Source: an uncultured Clostridia bacterium (GTDB lineage: Bacteria; Bacillota; Clostridia; TANB77; CAG-465). From it: 64,000 bases of DNA. Location: the NCBI GenBank assembly GCA_934169925.1, contig CAKPOO010000004.1, forward strand, positions 1 to 64,000. The letters are read 5' to 3'. The notes beneath the pieces were generated by a model, which was given only the letters and a program-made list of their open reading frames with translations, did not search any database and was not told the DNA's origin. Both the position numbers and the translations under genes were made by a program. This document shows, in pieces, positions 34,209 to 43,013 of the stretch. Position 1 is the first letter of the stretch. Each line of letters begins with the position of its first letter.

Positions 34209-34886
34209 TTATAAAGCTCCTGTTTTATTTAAAATATTTTTTACTGTTTTAAATAAAATTAAAGCATCATTTTTTAAACTTATATTTTCATAATATTCTT
34301 TATCAATTTTTAATCTATCCTCAAAATTTGTATTACTTCTTCCTGAAACTTGCCAAGGTCCTGTAATACCTGGCGTACATTTTATTATATAATTGTAATA
34401 TTCACCCATATCATCAATTTCTCTTGGTAAATAAGGTCTAGGTCCAACAAGTGTCATATTTCCAATTAAAACATTAATAAATTGTGGAAATTCATCTAAG
34501 CTTGTCTTTCTTAAGAAATTACCAACCGGTGTTACTCTAGGATCATTTTTTAATTTTTTATATTTTTTATACTCAATTTTTGCTTCTTCATTTTTACTTA
34601 AGTACTCTTTTAAATATTCATCTGCATTTGGTATCATTGTTTGAAATTTATAAATTTCAAATAGTTTTCCATTTCTACCTATTCTTTTTTGTTTGAAGAA
34701 TATTTTACTTTTTTCACCTTTAAATAGATTTATAAAAAATACAACTATTGTAACTGGTATAAGCAAAATAATTCCACATATAGCACCTAAAATATCAACA
34801 AATCTTTTTATTACTTTTTCGATCAAATTATATTCTGTTTTAACGCTACAAACTTCTATAGGTAAATTCTCGCTACCTACTTGCAT
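34209..34886 (-). CDS. Undecaprenyl-phosphate sugar-1-phosphate transferase (bacterial sugar transferase)
   Basis: 225 residues with one TM (about 28-50), then the conserved core FFKQKRIGRNGKLFEIYKFQ, KNDPRVTPVGNFLRKTSLDE, NMTLVGPRPYLPRE and KCTPGITGPWQVSGRS. It starts exopolysaccharide synthesis by moving a sugar phosphate onto the lipid carrier. Sugar specificity cannot be read. No glycosyltransferases follow, which is unusual for an EPS cluster. ATG 34886 behind AAGGAGG. Confidence 0.9.
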   Translation of the reverse strand: MQVGSENLPIEVCSVKTEYNLIEKVIKRFVDILGAICGIILLIPVTIVVFFINLFKGEKSKIFFKQKRIGRNGKLFEIYKFQTMIPNADEYLKEYLSKNEEAKIEYKKYKKLKNDPRVTPVGNFLRKTSLDEFPQFINVLIGNMTLVGPRPYLPREIDDMGEYYNYIIKCTPGITGPWQVSGRSNTNFEDRLKIDKEYYENISLKNDALILFKTVKNILNKTGAL

Positions 34887-34891
34887 ACTAA

Positions 34892-35386
34892 CTATTCCTC
34901 CTTACAACTTTTCTTTCTACATTTTAGAATAAAATATGTAATTATATAAACTAAGCAAATACCTAAAAAGCTACCACAACTATCAATAAATACATCAAAA
35001 ACTCTTGCTGTTCTTCCAGACGAAAAAATTTGATGTATTTCATCAGTTATAGCAAAAACTAGTGAACAACCAAAAGCATACAAAAAAATTTTTATTTTAT
35101 TAACATTTATCAACCTAAAAAATATACTAAATAAAATTCCCATAGAGCAATATAAAACAAAATGTGCTGTTTTTCTTATAATGAAATTATAATATTCATA
35201 CTTTTTCTTTGTTATAGACGTTCCATTGTTATCATCAAATAAAATTTTTATAATTTTATTTAATACAGTTTTACTTTCCCTCTCTGATGCCACGCCATTT
35301 CTTGAAGAAAAGTAAATAATTATTGCCATCAATATTATAATCAGAAATAAAACAAAAAAAGCTATGATTTTTCTATTCTTACTCAA
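34892..35386 (-). CDS. VanZ-family membrane protein
   Basis: 164 residues, about four TM segments, with RKTAHFVLYCSMGILF and a central DEIHQIFSSGRTARVFDVFIDSCGSFLG, which are VanZ hallmarks. Starts at TTG 35386; the RBS is weak (AAGAAG). Sixth-base gap to the sugar transferase, so probably the first gene of that operon. VanZ-like proteins have been linked to glycopeptide tolerance but most have no defined role. Confidence 0.8.
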   Translation of the reverse strand: MSKNRKIIAFFVLFLIIILMAIIIYFSSRNGVASERESKTVLNKIIKILFDDNNGTSITKKKYEYYNFIIRKTAHFVLYCSMGILFSIFFRLINVNKIKIFLYAFGCSLVFAITDEIHQIFSSGRTARVFDVFIDSCGSFLGICLVYIITYFILKCRKKSCKEE

Positions 35387-35521
35387 TTTTTCTTCTTTCT
35401 TATGTAAATTACATTTTAAATAAACTTAGATATTATTATATAATATAAAGTTTCTTTTTTCAAGTGTTTTATGTTAATTGATACTTTTTTATAAAAATAT
35501 ATTTAAATTTAAAAGAAAGTA

Positions 35522-35550
35522 TTTACAAAAAAATAATTATTGTGTAAAAT
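35522..35550 (+). promoter_or_regulatory. Sigma-A promoter of the 6S-like RNA
   Basis: TTTACA, exactly 17 bases, TAAAAT, with transcription expected to start near 35557-35559, the first base of the paired end of the RNA. Confidence 0.65.
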
Positions 35551-35558
35551 ACAAGTAT

Positions 35559-35717
35559 AGAGATAATGAATTTTATGAAAATCTACAAGCATATGATAAG
35601 GGAATCGAGATGCATATCTGGTGTCGAATACTCTGTACTTGAGGATCCTAAAGGCTATGACAAGATGCCCACCTTTAACAAAAGGGTTTTATCATTAAAC
35701 ATTATCTCTCTTTTTTT
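35559..35717 (+). ncRNA. ssrS: Structured small RNA, probable 6S RNA (ssrS)
   Basis: About 155 bases beginning AGAGATAATG and ending CATTATCTCT plus a T run, so the two ends form a 10-base-pair closing stem, and the interior can fold as one long irregular hairpin. Inner features include an ACCTTT-AACA-AAAGGGT small hairpin on the 3' side, as seen in the 3' bubble strand of 6S RNAs, and GATGCCCACC. Length (150-200), a consensus promoter, and the lack of a credible protein all fit 6S RNA, which binds RNA polymerase holoenzyme. The reading frame 35566-35799 has no proper RBS and overlaps the whole RNA. I did not run a covariance search, so another RNA class is possible. Confidence 0.55.
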
Positions 35718-35839
35718 ATCTAAATTTTACATTTATTTTCCTTTTTTGACATACAAGTATTTGAAATTTTATCATAATTGTGATAATATTTTTAAGTAAT
35801 TATTTAATTACAATAAATATAATAGTAAAGGATGGATAT

Positions 35840-36172
35840 ATGATGGAAGTAAATGAAGAAAAAAGAAAAAAATTTATGGAATATGCTGGTAAAAGAGTTA
35901 ACAACATTTTACACGATATTCAAATTCTAGAACCAATGGCAAGAAGTAATTCTTACGATTTTACAAAACAAGATTTAAATGAAATGTTTACAGCTATTGA
36001 AGAAACTTTAGCTAATACTAAAGAAGAATTTTTCAAAAAATTTGAAGAAAAAGCAAAAGCTGAGAAAAAAGTATTTACATTTGGTAGCTCTGCAAATATA
36101 ACTAATGATACTCCTGTAGAAGAAGTTTTAAATACAGAAAATGAAGCTGTTCAAAGTGAAAACTTACAATAA
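35840..36172 (+). CDS. Small helical protein of unknown function
   Basis: 110 residues from ATG 35840, with AAAGGA about 8 bases upstream; a longer reading back to 35780 has no RBS. It is Lys/Glu-rich and mostly helical: EKRKKFMEYAGKRVNNILHD, LNEMFTAIEETLANTKEEFF, then a Glu/Val-rich tail. It has no TM or known motif. Follows the 6S-like RNA and precedes a strong terminator. I do not recognise the family. Confidence 0.6.
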   Translation: MMEVNEEKRKKFMEYAGKRVNNILHDIQILEPMARSNSYDFTKQDLNEMFTAIEETLANTKEEFFKKFEEKAKAEKKVFTFGSSANITNDTPVEEVLNTENEAVQSENLQ

Positions 36173-36186
36173 ATAATATATAAAAA

Positions 36187-36219
36187 AATACTAGTACAAA
36201 AAGTACTAGTATTTTTTTT
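36187..36219 (+). terminator. Terminator after the small helical protein
   Basis: AATACTAGTAC pairs with GTACTAGTATT around AAAAA, followed by eight T residues. Confidence 0.88.
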
Positions 36220-36222
36220 GCT

Positions 36223-36690
36223 TTATTTGTTTAATAAAAACACAAAGAAATTTAAATAAGTTGCAAATAAAATCCAAACTAAATAAAGTATTTGCAAAAT
36301 ACCTGCAATTTTTTCTTTTTTGTAAAATACAATAATCATATATATAACTAAAGTACAAAGTAGTACAATCCATAAAAAAGCTACTAATCTTAGTTTTAAC
36401 ACAAAGAAAATTATTGACCACAAAGCATTTACAATTAGTTGCAAATAATAAATTTTATTTACTTTACTATCAACCTTATCATTATTTTTAAGTATCGCAT
36501 AAGATATGCCCATTAAAATATATAAAATAGTCCACATTATTGGAAATATACTAGCTGGTGGTGAAAGTGCAGGTTTATTTAAACTTTCATAATCAATATA
36601 ATTAGACATAATAAGTCCAACTACACCACCAATTATTACTGGTATAAAAATTGAAATTATATAATTTAATATTTTATTTTTCTTATCCAT
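36223..36690 (-). CDS. tspO: TspO/MBR-family membrane protein
   Basis: 155 residues from ATG 36690 behind GAGGT; an upstream 17-residue extension has no RBS. Five TM helices with LNKPALSPPASIFPIMWTIL, the tryptophan-rich sensory protein signature (SLxKPxxxPPxxxFxxxWxxLY), and the later NALWSIIFFVLKLRLVAFLW. TspO binds tetrapyrroles in several bacteria; here the role is unknown. Its 3' end overlaps the terminator of the preceding small gene. Confidence 0.85.
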   Translation of the reverse strand: MDKKNKILNYIISIFIPVIIGGVVGLIMSNYIDYESLNKPALSPPASIFPIMWTILYILMGISYAILKNNDKVDSKVNKIYYLQLIVNALWSIIFFVLKLRLVAFLWIVLLCTLVIYMIIVFYKKEKIAGILQILYLVWILFATYLNFFVFLLNK

Positions 36691-36753
36691 ATTATATACC
36701 TCACATAAATATTTTATAAAAAGTAAGATATAATATACCAAAATTTAACTTTT

Positions 36754-37440
36754 TCATTTTAAAATCTTTTTTAATTTATTTTGAACTTTAGTTTCTATTC
36801 TAGAAACGTATGAACGTGATATTCCAAGTTTATCAGCAACTTCTTGTTGCGTTTCTTGTTTGTGTCCATTTAGTCCATATCTTAATTGCATTATATACTT
36901 TTCTCTGCTAGGAAGTTCATTTTCAATATATTCTAAGACTTGTTTTGTTATCATCTTGTTGTATATTGTATCTACTGCATCTTTTGAATCATCATTTAAA
37001 GTTTCTTCAAGTTCCATGTCATTTCCATCTTTATCAACTCCAATAATTGTACTCATAGATACTTCTGCTTTATTTTTCTTTGTAACTCTTAAATACATTA
37101 ATATTTCATTTTCAATACATCTTGATGCATATGTACTTATTTTGAAATTTTTTTCACTGCTAAAACTATTTATAGCTTTTATAAGACCAATAGTACCAAT
37201 TGAAATCAGATCTTCCATATCTTGTTCACTTTTAGCATATTTTTTGCAAATATGTGCTACTAATCTTAGATTATGGTTTATTAAGGTATCCTTTGCATTT
37301 TTATCCCCTTGAAAATATTTTTTTAAATAATACTCTTCTTCAGATTTTGACAGTGGTTCAGGATATAAATCATTATTTGAAATAAATCCAAATAATAAAA
37401 AAATATTTGAAATAAATTGACTAAAAAGAGTAAAAATCAT
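36754..37440 (-). CDS. sigK: RNA polymerase sigma factor sigma-K
   Basis: 228 residues. Region 2 (HNLRLVAHICKKY, EDLISIGTIGLIKAINSF, ASRCIENEILMYLR) and region 4 (REKYIMQLRYGL, QEVADKLGISRSYVSRIE) match the late mother-cell sigma-K. The N-terminus has a hydrophobic stretch (residues 1-22), like the pro-sequence of sigma-K which is cleaved during sporulation. The frame is uninterrupted, so no skin-type insertion is present. Located upstream of TspO with 13 bases between. Confidence 0.9.
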   Translation of the reverse strand: MIFTLFSQFISNIFLLFGFISNNDLYPEPLSKSEEEYYLKKYFQGDKNAKDTLINHNLRLVAHICKKYAKSEQDMEDLISIGTIGLIKAINSFSSEKNFKISTYASRCIENEILMYLRVTKKNKAEVSMSTIIGVDKDGNDMELEETLNDDSKDAVDTIYNKMITKQVLEYIENELPSREKYIMQLRYGLNGHKQETQQEVADKLGISRSYVSRIETKVQNKLKKILK

Positions 37441-37492
37441 AAAAACTCCTCCTAGTAATATTTATGTAGATTTCTAAATTTATTGCCTGTCT

Positions 37493-37530
37493 AAAAAAAA
37501 ATAAATGTAAACATAAGTCTACATTTATTT
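37493..37530 (-). terminator. Terminator after the coiled-coil protein
   Basis: AAATAAATGTA pairs with TACATTTATTT around a 10-base loop, with a T run on the reverse strand. Confidence 0.75.
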
Positions 37531-37537
37531 AAATATT

Positions 37538-39424
37538 TTATTTTGTTTTTTCATTCATTTCATAAAGCATTGATTTATTTTGATTGATTTTATTTACAAC
37601 TTTTTCATATTTTATTCTTTCATCTATTTTCTTTTGTTTTTCATTTGCAAATTTATCTTTTGATTTTTCAATTTCTTCATTAATTTTCTTAATTTGCATA
37701 TTTATAGCAGATAAAATTTCTTTCTTATTTTGTTTTGTTGGTAAATTGTCATTTAAAACATTTTGCTCATACATATTATTTTGAAGTTTTCTTACTCTTT
37801 CCATATCTACATCAATACATTTTAAATATTTTTCTTTAAAGAATAAAATTTCATTAATATTTTGTTTGTTTTTATTGTACTTTATAATTTTATCAATTTT
37901 TAAATATATTTTTTCTTTATCAAGAGTTGGTTCTGTTATACCATCTTTTCCGTAAACTATAGCCTCTTTATATGCTTTATATAATTCAATTTTTGCATTT
38001 TTTATTTTTTGTTTTCCAAAAAGTTTATCAAAAAATCCAATTTTTTCACTTGATATTTCTTTTATTTTTTCGTCAATCAAATTATTTTCAATATTTACAA
38101 CAAAATTATTAACCTTATCATCAATTTTTGTCATTAAAATTTCATCAAAATAATTAACTGCTTTACTAAAGAAATCCTGAATACCTGTTATATTATTATT
38201 AACAAACTCAAGTGCATTTTTATACTTTTCAACTTTTTTACAAAAATTAAGTTTTTCTGCAACAGACATACTATCAATATTTTCAAAACTATTATTTATC
38301 TTTAAAGAATTTTCCTTAGAATTTTTTACAATATCTTCGTAATAATTAGAAATATTGTTATAATCTGCATTGATTTTAAAGTCTATATTAAGTTGTTGTG
38401 ATACACTATTACACTTTTTCAAATTTTTTTCTACATTTGAAATTTTTCCGTTATAATTTTCGTATCCTGCTAATATATTATCTTTTAATTCATTTATTTG
38501 CTCAATATCAGCTCTTAATTTTTGCTCGTTATAATCCCCAAGAGTATCATTAATAATATCAAGAATATTTACTTTTATAATATTTGCCTCATATTTAAAT
38601 CTAGAAATAAGATCATTTTTTATCCTGCTATAAATAATTTTTAAATCATTTATTTCATATTCAATTCCTGCTACTATATCTTTTTGTTCATCAACATCTT
38701 TTTTCTTATCTAAATAATATGGTTCATTTTCAAAAAAATCAAGTTTTTCTTTTGCTCTTGCTAAATTATCAAGTAATAACTTATATTTACCTAAAATTTC
38801 ATTAACTTTTGCTGCCTCTTCATAGATATAATCATTATCTAATAATCTTTTATCAAATTCATTTTCATCATACTTTTGATTTTTAAGTTTAATATTATAA
38901 TTTCTATATTTCCACCAATTGCATTTGTATTCTTTTTCATCAATATATGTAAAAGGAGCTAAAATGTATTCCATTTTTTTATTATACTTATCAGTTGATA
39001 AAAGTACATCTGAAACTTTAACTACAGGTACATCTTTATCAATACTTATATATAATATATCACCTTGCATATTATCTTGGAAAGTTTCCTTTTTTTCTAA
39101 TTCTTTTATAAGAACCAACATTTTATTAATTTGTGCTTTTTCAGTTTCAGTATATTTCCCAAGTTCTGTTATCTTATAATATACATCTAATTTTTTTACA
39201 CTCTCGATTTTTTTATATATAATTGAAACAACGCCTTTAAATACTCTTAATATCTCACTAAGCTCATTATATCGTACATATCTACCTTTTAAATTTTGCA
39301 TTAATTCATATTCAATATCATTTTCTAATAAATTTGAAACATGAAATTCATAAACTGTACAATAATCAAGTAGTGCATTTTTTTCATCTTTTGTTATTTT
39401 TAATAATTCATCCTTCTTATTCAT
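37538..39424 (-). CDS. Long coiled-coil protein of unknown function
   Basis: 628 residues without TM or signal. Predicted mostly helical with long Lys/Glu-rich coiled coils at about 200-265 and 560-615. One recurring pattern is ISSEKIGFFDKLFGKQKIKNA near residue 465, which looks like a short hydrophobic docking segment, and a beta-rich N-terminal third with ILYISIDKDVPVVKVSDV. Not a recognised SMC or ATPase: no Walker motifs. Its upstream neighbour is a zinc-ribbon membrane protein 20 bases away, suggesting a two-gene operon. Function unknown. Confidence 0.45.
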   Translation of the reverse strand: MNKKDELLKITKDEKNALLDYCTVYEFHVSNLLENDIEYELMQNLKGRYVRYNELSEILRVFKGVVSIIYKKIESVKKLDVYYKITELGKYTETEKAQINKMLVLIKELEKKETFQDNMQGDILYISIDKDVPVVKVSDVLLSTDKYNKKMEYILAPFTYIDEKEYKCNWWKYRNYNIKLKNQKYDENEFDKRLLDNDYIYEEAAKVNEILGKYKLLLDNLARAKEKLDFFENEPYYLDKKKDVDEQKDIVAGIEYEINDLKIIYSRIKNDLISRFKYEANIIKVNILDIINDTLGDYNEQKLRADIEQINELKDNILAGYENYNGKISNVEKNLKKCNSVSQQLNIDFKINADYNNISNYYEDIVKNSKENSLKINNSFENIDSMSVAEKLNFCKKVEKYKNALEFVNNNITGIQDFFSKAVNYFDEILMTKIDDKVNNFVVNIENNLIDEKIKEISSEKIGFFDKLFGKQKIKNAKIELYKAYKEAIVYGKDGITEPTLDKEKIYLKIDKIIKYNKNKQNINEILFFKEKYLKCIDVDMERVRKLQNNMYEQNVLNDNLPTKQNKKEILSAINMQIKKINEEIEKSKDKFANEKQKKIDERIKYEKVVNKINQNKSMLYEMNEKTK

Positions 39425-39443
39425 AACATAATCCTTTTAAATT

Positions 39444-39971
39444 CTAAAATAATTGTTGCATATAATAATCATAATCATCATTTAATACATCGTTATATTT
39501 GTATTTTACGTTAGTATTAGTATTCATACTAAAAATAAAATCCCATACATAGGCAACATATACAAGTACTACACCTAATTTAAAAAGTAATGAAACAATA
39601 GCACCAACAAGTGCTGTTGTAAGTGAAGATTTTGCTTTTTTAGGTGTTTTTTCCTTATATTTAAGATATACTATTATTCCTATTACTGGTGCAAAAAAAC
39701 TCGCTACATTTAAAAAGAAATTAGGTTTATCTTTTACATCAACCTTACAAGTAGTAATAACAGTATCTTTTTCTTCTGTTTCATTTTTTGTTTCTTCTTT
39801 ATTTTCTACTTCATTTTTTATTTCTATTTCTTTAATTTCTTCCTTAACTTCTTTATCTTCTTTTTCCGAATTTATTTTAGATAGTTCTCCAATAGGCAAA
39901 ATTTTTGTACCACAATATGTACAATATTTTGTTCCATCTTCTATCTTTTTTCCACATTCTCTACAAAACAT
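39444..39971 (-). CDS. Zinc-ribbon protein with C-terminal membrane helices
   Basis: 175 residues opening MFCRECGKKIEDGTKYCTYCGTKI, a double-CxxC zinc ribbon, followed by a highly acidic/basic linker (Glu-Lys-rich, about 30-75) and two TM helices near 85-110 and 120-155. Such architectures are common in Firmicutes and are usually of unknown function. It may recruit the downstream coiled-coil protein to the membrane; inferred from adjacency only. Confidence 0.65.
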   Translation of the reverse strand: MFCRECGKKIEDGTKYCTYCGTKILPIGELSKINSEKEDKEVKEEIKEIEIKNEVENKEETKNETEEKDTVITTCKVDVKDKPNFFLNVASFFAPVIGIIVYLKYKEKTPKKAKSSLTTALVGAIVSLLFKLGVVLVYVAYVWDFIFSMNTNTNVKYKYNDVLNDDYDYYMQQLF

Positions 39972-39988
39972 AAAAATACTCCTTTATA

Positions 39989-41245
39989 TTATTTTTTTCT
40001 TCTTAAAATTGTGCCAGGTTCTACAAAATATGGAATTTTTAATTTAACAAGTTGTCCTTTTACACCTGGATTTACAGTTTCAATTTCTTCATCTGTCTTT
40101 ATATCATAAAGTTTTTCTATTTTAAATGTATCTATATCAAATTTATTTGGATACAAAATCTCAATAGTATCTCCAATAGTCAATTTATTTTTTATTTCTG
40201 CAATATATACATCATTTAACTTTTCATATTTACTAGTTACTCTTGCACCATATTCATATTTTAAGTTTTCACTTTTTCCATCAAAATCATGTATATCTTG
40301 ATTATTTGAATCAGAAAAATAAAATTCAGATAAACCTCTTGTTTTTACTTTTAAAAGTTCTTCTAAATATTTATCTGCATTATATTCACTTTCTTTTCCT
40401 TCTTCTTTTAATCTCATATAATCATCAATAGCTTGTCTATATGTTCTTACAACTGTAGCAAGATAATACTCAGTTTTTAATCTTCCTTCAATTTTTAAGC
40501 TATCTACACCCATATCACATATAGTTGGTATTTGTTTAATTAGGCACATATCTTTTGAAGAAAATAAATATGTTCCTTTTTCATCAAAATCAAGATTTAT
40601 AACACTACTTGGATTATTTACTTCACTTGCAGTTATGTTATATTGCCATCTACAACTTTGAGCACAATCTCCTAAATTTGCACATCTACCTGATAAATAT
40701 TTGCTTAGATAACATCTACCAGAATAAGCGTAACAAATTGCGCCATGTATAAACATTTCAACTTCTAAATCTTTTGGTTTATTTTCCATTATATATTTTA
40801 TATCTTTTTTATTTAATTCACGTGCAAGAATTACTCTACGTGCTCCATATTTATACCAAAAATTAGCTGAATGTAAACTAACTGTATTTGCTTGTGTACT
40901 TATATGAATTTCCATATCTGGTGCAATTTCTTTAATTTTTTCTATTACACCAACATCACTTGCAATTATAGCATCTGCACCTATATTTTTTAATCTTGTT
41001 ACTTCATTTTTTATATCTTCATAATGTTCATCATGTGCATAAATATTTAATGCAACATATACTTTTTTACCTAAACTATGTGCATATTTTATAGTTTCTT
41101 CTAAAGAGTCTATATTTATTTCAGCTCTTGATCTTAAAGAAAGTTTAGCAGTTCCACAATAAATGGCATCTGCTCCATATTTAAAAGCAATCTTTGCTTT
41201 TTCTAGACTACCTGCTGGTGCTAGTAACTCTGGTTTTTTCATCAT
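39989..41245 (-). CDS. trhP: Peptidase U32 family protein, TrhP-like tRNA hydroxylation factor
   Basis: 418 residues from ATG 41245, with GGAG nine bases upstream; an ATG at 41254 touches the RBS. The U32 signature EMFIHGAICYAYSGRCYLSK and the Cys set (SGRCANLGDCAQSCRWQY) are complete; these cysteines bind an iron-sulfur cluster in TrhP/RlhA relatives. N-terminal TIM-barrel half starts PELLAPAGSLEKAKIAFKYGADA. TrhP catalyses 5-hydroxyuridine formation in tRNA in Bacillus and E. coli. C-terminal OB-like region ends in YFVEPGTILRRK. Follows the 88-residue membrane protein by 1 base. Confidence 0.85.
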   Translation of the reverse strand: MMKKPELLAPAGSLEKAKIAFKYGADAIYCGTAKLSLRSRAEINIDSLEETIKYAHSLGKKVYVALNIYAHDEHYEDIKNEVTRLKNIGADAIIASDVGVIEKIKEIAPDMEIHISTQANTVSLHSANFWYKYGARRVILARELNKKDIKYIMENKPKDLEVEMFIHGAICYAYSGRCYLSKYLSGRCANLGDCAQSCRWQYNITASEVNNPSSVINLDFDEKGTYLFSSKDMCLIKQIPTICDMGVDSLKIEGRLKTEYYLATVVRTYRQAIDDYMRLKEEGKESEYNADKYLEELLKVKTRGLSEFYFSDSNNQDIHDFDGKSENLKYEYGARVTSKYEKLNDVYIAEIKNKLTIGDTIEILYPNKFDIDTFKIEKLYDIKTDEEIETVNPGVKGQLVKLKIPYFVEPGTILRRKK

Positions 41246-41246
41246 T

Positions 41247-41513
41247 TTATTCATCTCCTAATATTTTATATGTTGTCGAAAATATACTTCCAAACTTAAT
41301 ATTTACCATATTTCCATTTTCATCATAAATTTTATATATTTTATATCCTGGTCCTATATACGAATCAACATTTGAAATTGTATCTTTTTTAATACTAAAA
41401 ACCGGTTCTTTTGAATCAATAACACAGTTAACATCGATTAAAAAATCTAAAAATACTACAATTATTAAAATTATCAAAATAATAGTTAATCTAACTACTG
41501 TTTTTCTACTCAT
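41247..41513 (-). CDS. Small one-TM protein of unknown function
   Basis: 88 residues. One N-terminal TM (about 7-30), then an outside beta-rich domain with DTISNVDSYIGPGYKIYKIYDEN. RBS fits. It sits in a tight operon between the prepilin peptidase and TrhP genes (5 bases and 1 base). The family is not recognised. Confidence 0.5.
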   Translation of the reverse strand: MSRKTVVRLTIILIILIIVVFLDFLIDVNCVIDSKEPVFSIKKDTISNVDSYIGPGYKIYKIYDENGNMVNIKFGSIFSTTYKILGDE

Positions 41514-41518
41514 AAATT

Positions 41519-42292
41519 TTAACCTCTACTAAATTTTTCAATAAAAAAATATATTACATCTGTCATTTTAAGGCCAAGCCAAGTACAAAATGATAAATAT
41601 ATTTCTATAATAACATCTGATGGTACAAACATAACTATAACAGCTGCAATAGCAATGAATGGTCCAAAGGGAATATAGTCATCTGCAGCTTTCTTTTTTG
41701 AAATTATAAGTATACTACCAATTATTGCACCAAATAAAAAAGAAGTTATAGTTATTACTAATATGTTTTTTAATCCAAAAACAAAACCTAAAGACGCCAT
41801 TAGCTTAACATCTCCAAGCCCCATCCCTTCTTTTTTAAATATAAGAAGTGCTAAGAAACCTATTCCTAAAAATATTGCTCCACCTACTAAAGCTCCAAGT
41901 AAATAACTGTACCAAATGCTAATATTTGCTATAAAATTAATAATACCTGCTATTAGAATTACAACATGTACTTCATCTGGAATTAACTGAAATCTATAAT
42001 CAATTGAAAAAGTAATTGCAAGTGCTGATATTACCATCATGTATAAAAAAGCTGATAGTAAAGTGATATTTTTATAACTTAAAGAAACATATATAAGCAA
42101 GTTAAACAATATCAAAAATATTATTGAATATTTAAAGTCAATTTTAAAATCTTTAAATAAAGTTTTAAAAAATTCTTTATATGTTATTTCCTCTGAAACA
42201 ACAGGTGGCATCTTTTTATTAAGATGTGCAACTACTTGCCCAAATAAAATAGCTACCACACTTGACAATATATATAACAAAATAGTTTTCAA
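41519..42292 (-). CDS. Prepilin peptidase (A24 family, type IV leader peptidase)
   Basis: 257 residues, seven or eight TM helices. Both catalytic Asp motifs are present: DYRFQLIPDEVH and GLGDVKLMASLGFVFG (the GxGD pattern). The N-terminal methylase half with the Cys zinc motif found in PilD is absent. Likely processes prepilin-like proteins such as the one at 1-114. It lies 27 kb from the tad locus in an unrelated operon; the start abuts the YqeG stop. Whether it also processes the tad pilins is uncertain because they lack a clear cleavage site. Confidence 0.85.
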   Translation of the reverse strand: MKTILLYILSSVVAILFGQVVAHLNKKMPPVVSEEITYKEFFKTLFKDFKIDFKYSIIFLILFNLLIYVSLSYKNITLLSAFLYMMVISALAITFSIDYRFQLIPDEVHVVILIAGIINFIANISIWYSYLLGALVGGAIFLGIGFLALLIFKKEGMGLGDVKLMASLGFVFGLKNILVITITSFLFGAIIGSILIISKKKAADDYIPFGPFIAIAAVIVMFVPSDVIIEIYLSFCTWLGLKMTDVIYFFIEKFSRG

Positions 42293-42847
42293 CTATTTTT
42301 CCTCCTTTAATTTTAAATATCTTCTCATTACAAATCTTTCAAGTGGTCTTTTAAATCTTGTATGAATTCTTTCTTTTTTTTCAATAGGAGAAACTAATAT
42401 TGTTTTTATTCCAAATCTATTTCCACCCCAAATGTCAGTAAACATCTGATCTCCTATCATTATCATTTCATTTTTTGAAATTTTTTCTTTGTTTTTTATA
42501 TCTTCAAAACCTTTTAAAAATGGCTTTTTAGCATTATAAGTATATTGCATTCCCAATTCTTTAGCAACTCTTGAAACAGTCTTATATGATAAAGAATTAC
42601 TTAATATATATACTTTAACATCTTTTCTTTTTAGTTCTTTAACCCATGCTTTTAACTCTTTTGAATATTTACGACTACTATAATCTATTAAAGTATTATC
42701 CATATCAAACATTATAACTTTTATATGATTATTAGTAAAAATTGAAAATGGTATATCTTCTACTTTTTCAAAAGCATAAGTAGGATAAAATCTATGATAA
42801 AAAGTTTTATATTTCTTATTATTTACATTATTTTTTCTAGTTTGCAT
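42293..42847 (-). CDS. YqeG-family HAD-IIIA phosphatase
   Basis: 184 residues. HAD motif I is MFDMDNTLIDYSS; later VYILSNSL and NEMIMIGDQMFTDIWGGNR are motifs II and IV. Matches YqeG, a conserved Firmicute phosphatase often near the start of sporulation or aroE-type operons. RBS AGGAGG. Its stop is directly next to the prepilin peptidase start, so they are translationally linked. Confidence 0.88.
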   Translation of the reverse strand: MQTRKNNVNNKKYKTFYHRFYPTYAFEKVEDIPFSIFTNNHIKVIMFDMDNTLIDYSSRKYSKELKAWVKELKRKDVKVYILSNSLSYKTVSRVAKELGMQYTYNAKKPFLKGFEDIKNKEKISKNEMIMIGDQMFTDIWGGNRFGIKTILVSPIEKKERIHTRFKRPLERFVMRRYLKLKEEK

Positions 42848-43013
42848 TACTTAAAATCCTCCTACAATATAATACTATATTTTTCTTTCTTTTGCAATAA
42901 ATTCACACGTTATAATATATAAAAAATGCATATTAAATAAAATATTTTTTATTTTTTCTTTAAATAATAAAAAAAGTATGTTATACTTAATTTCAGTATT
43001 AAAGGAGGTACTT

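Noticed and set aside
35566..35799. A 77-residue reading frame on the plus strand
   Set aside because: It has no RBS and covers the structured RNA with its own promoter; the RNA explains the region better.
36754..37440. Interruption of sigma-K by a skin-type element
   Set aside because: The frame is continuous over all regions, so there is no insertion in this copy.
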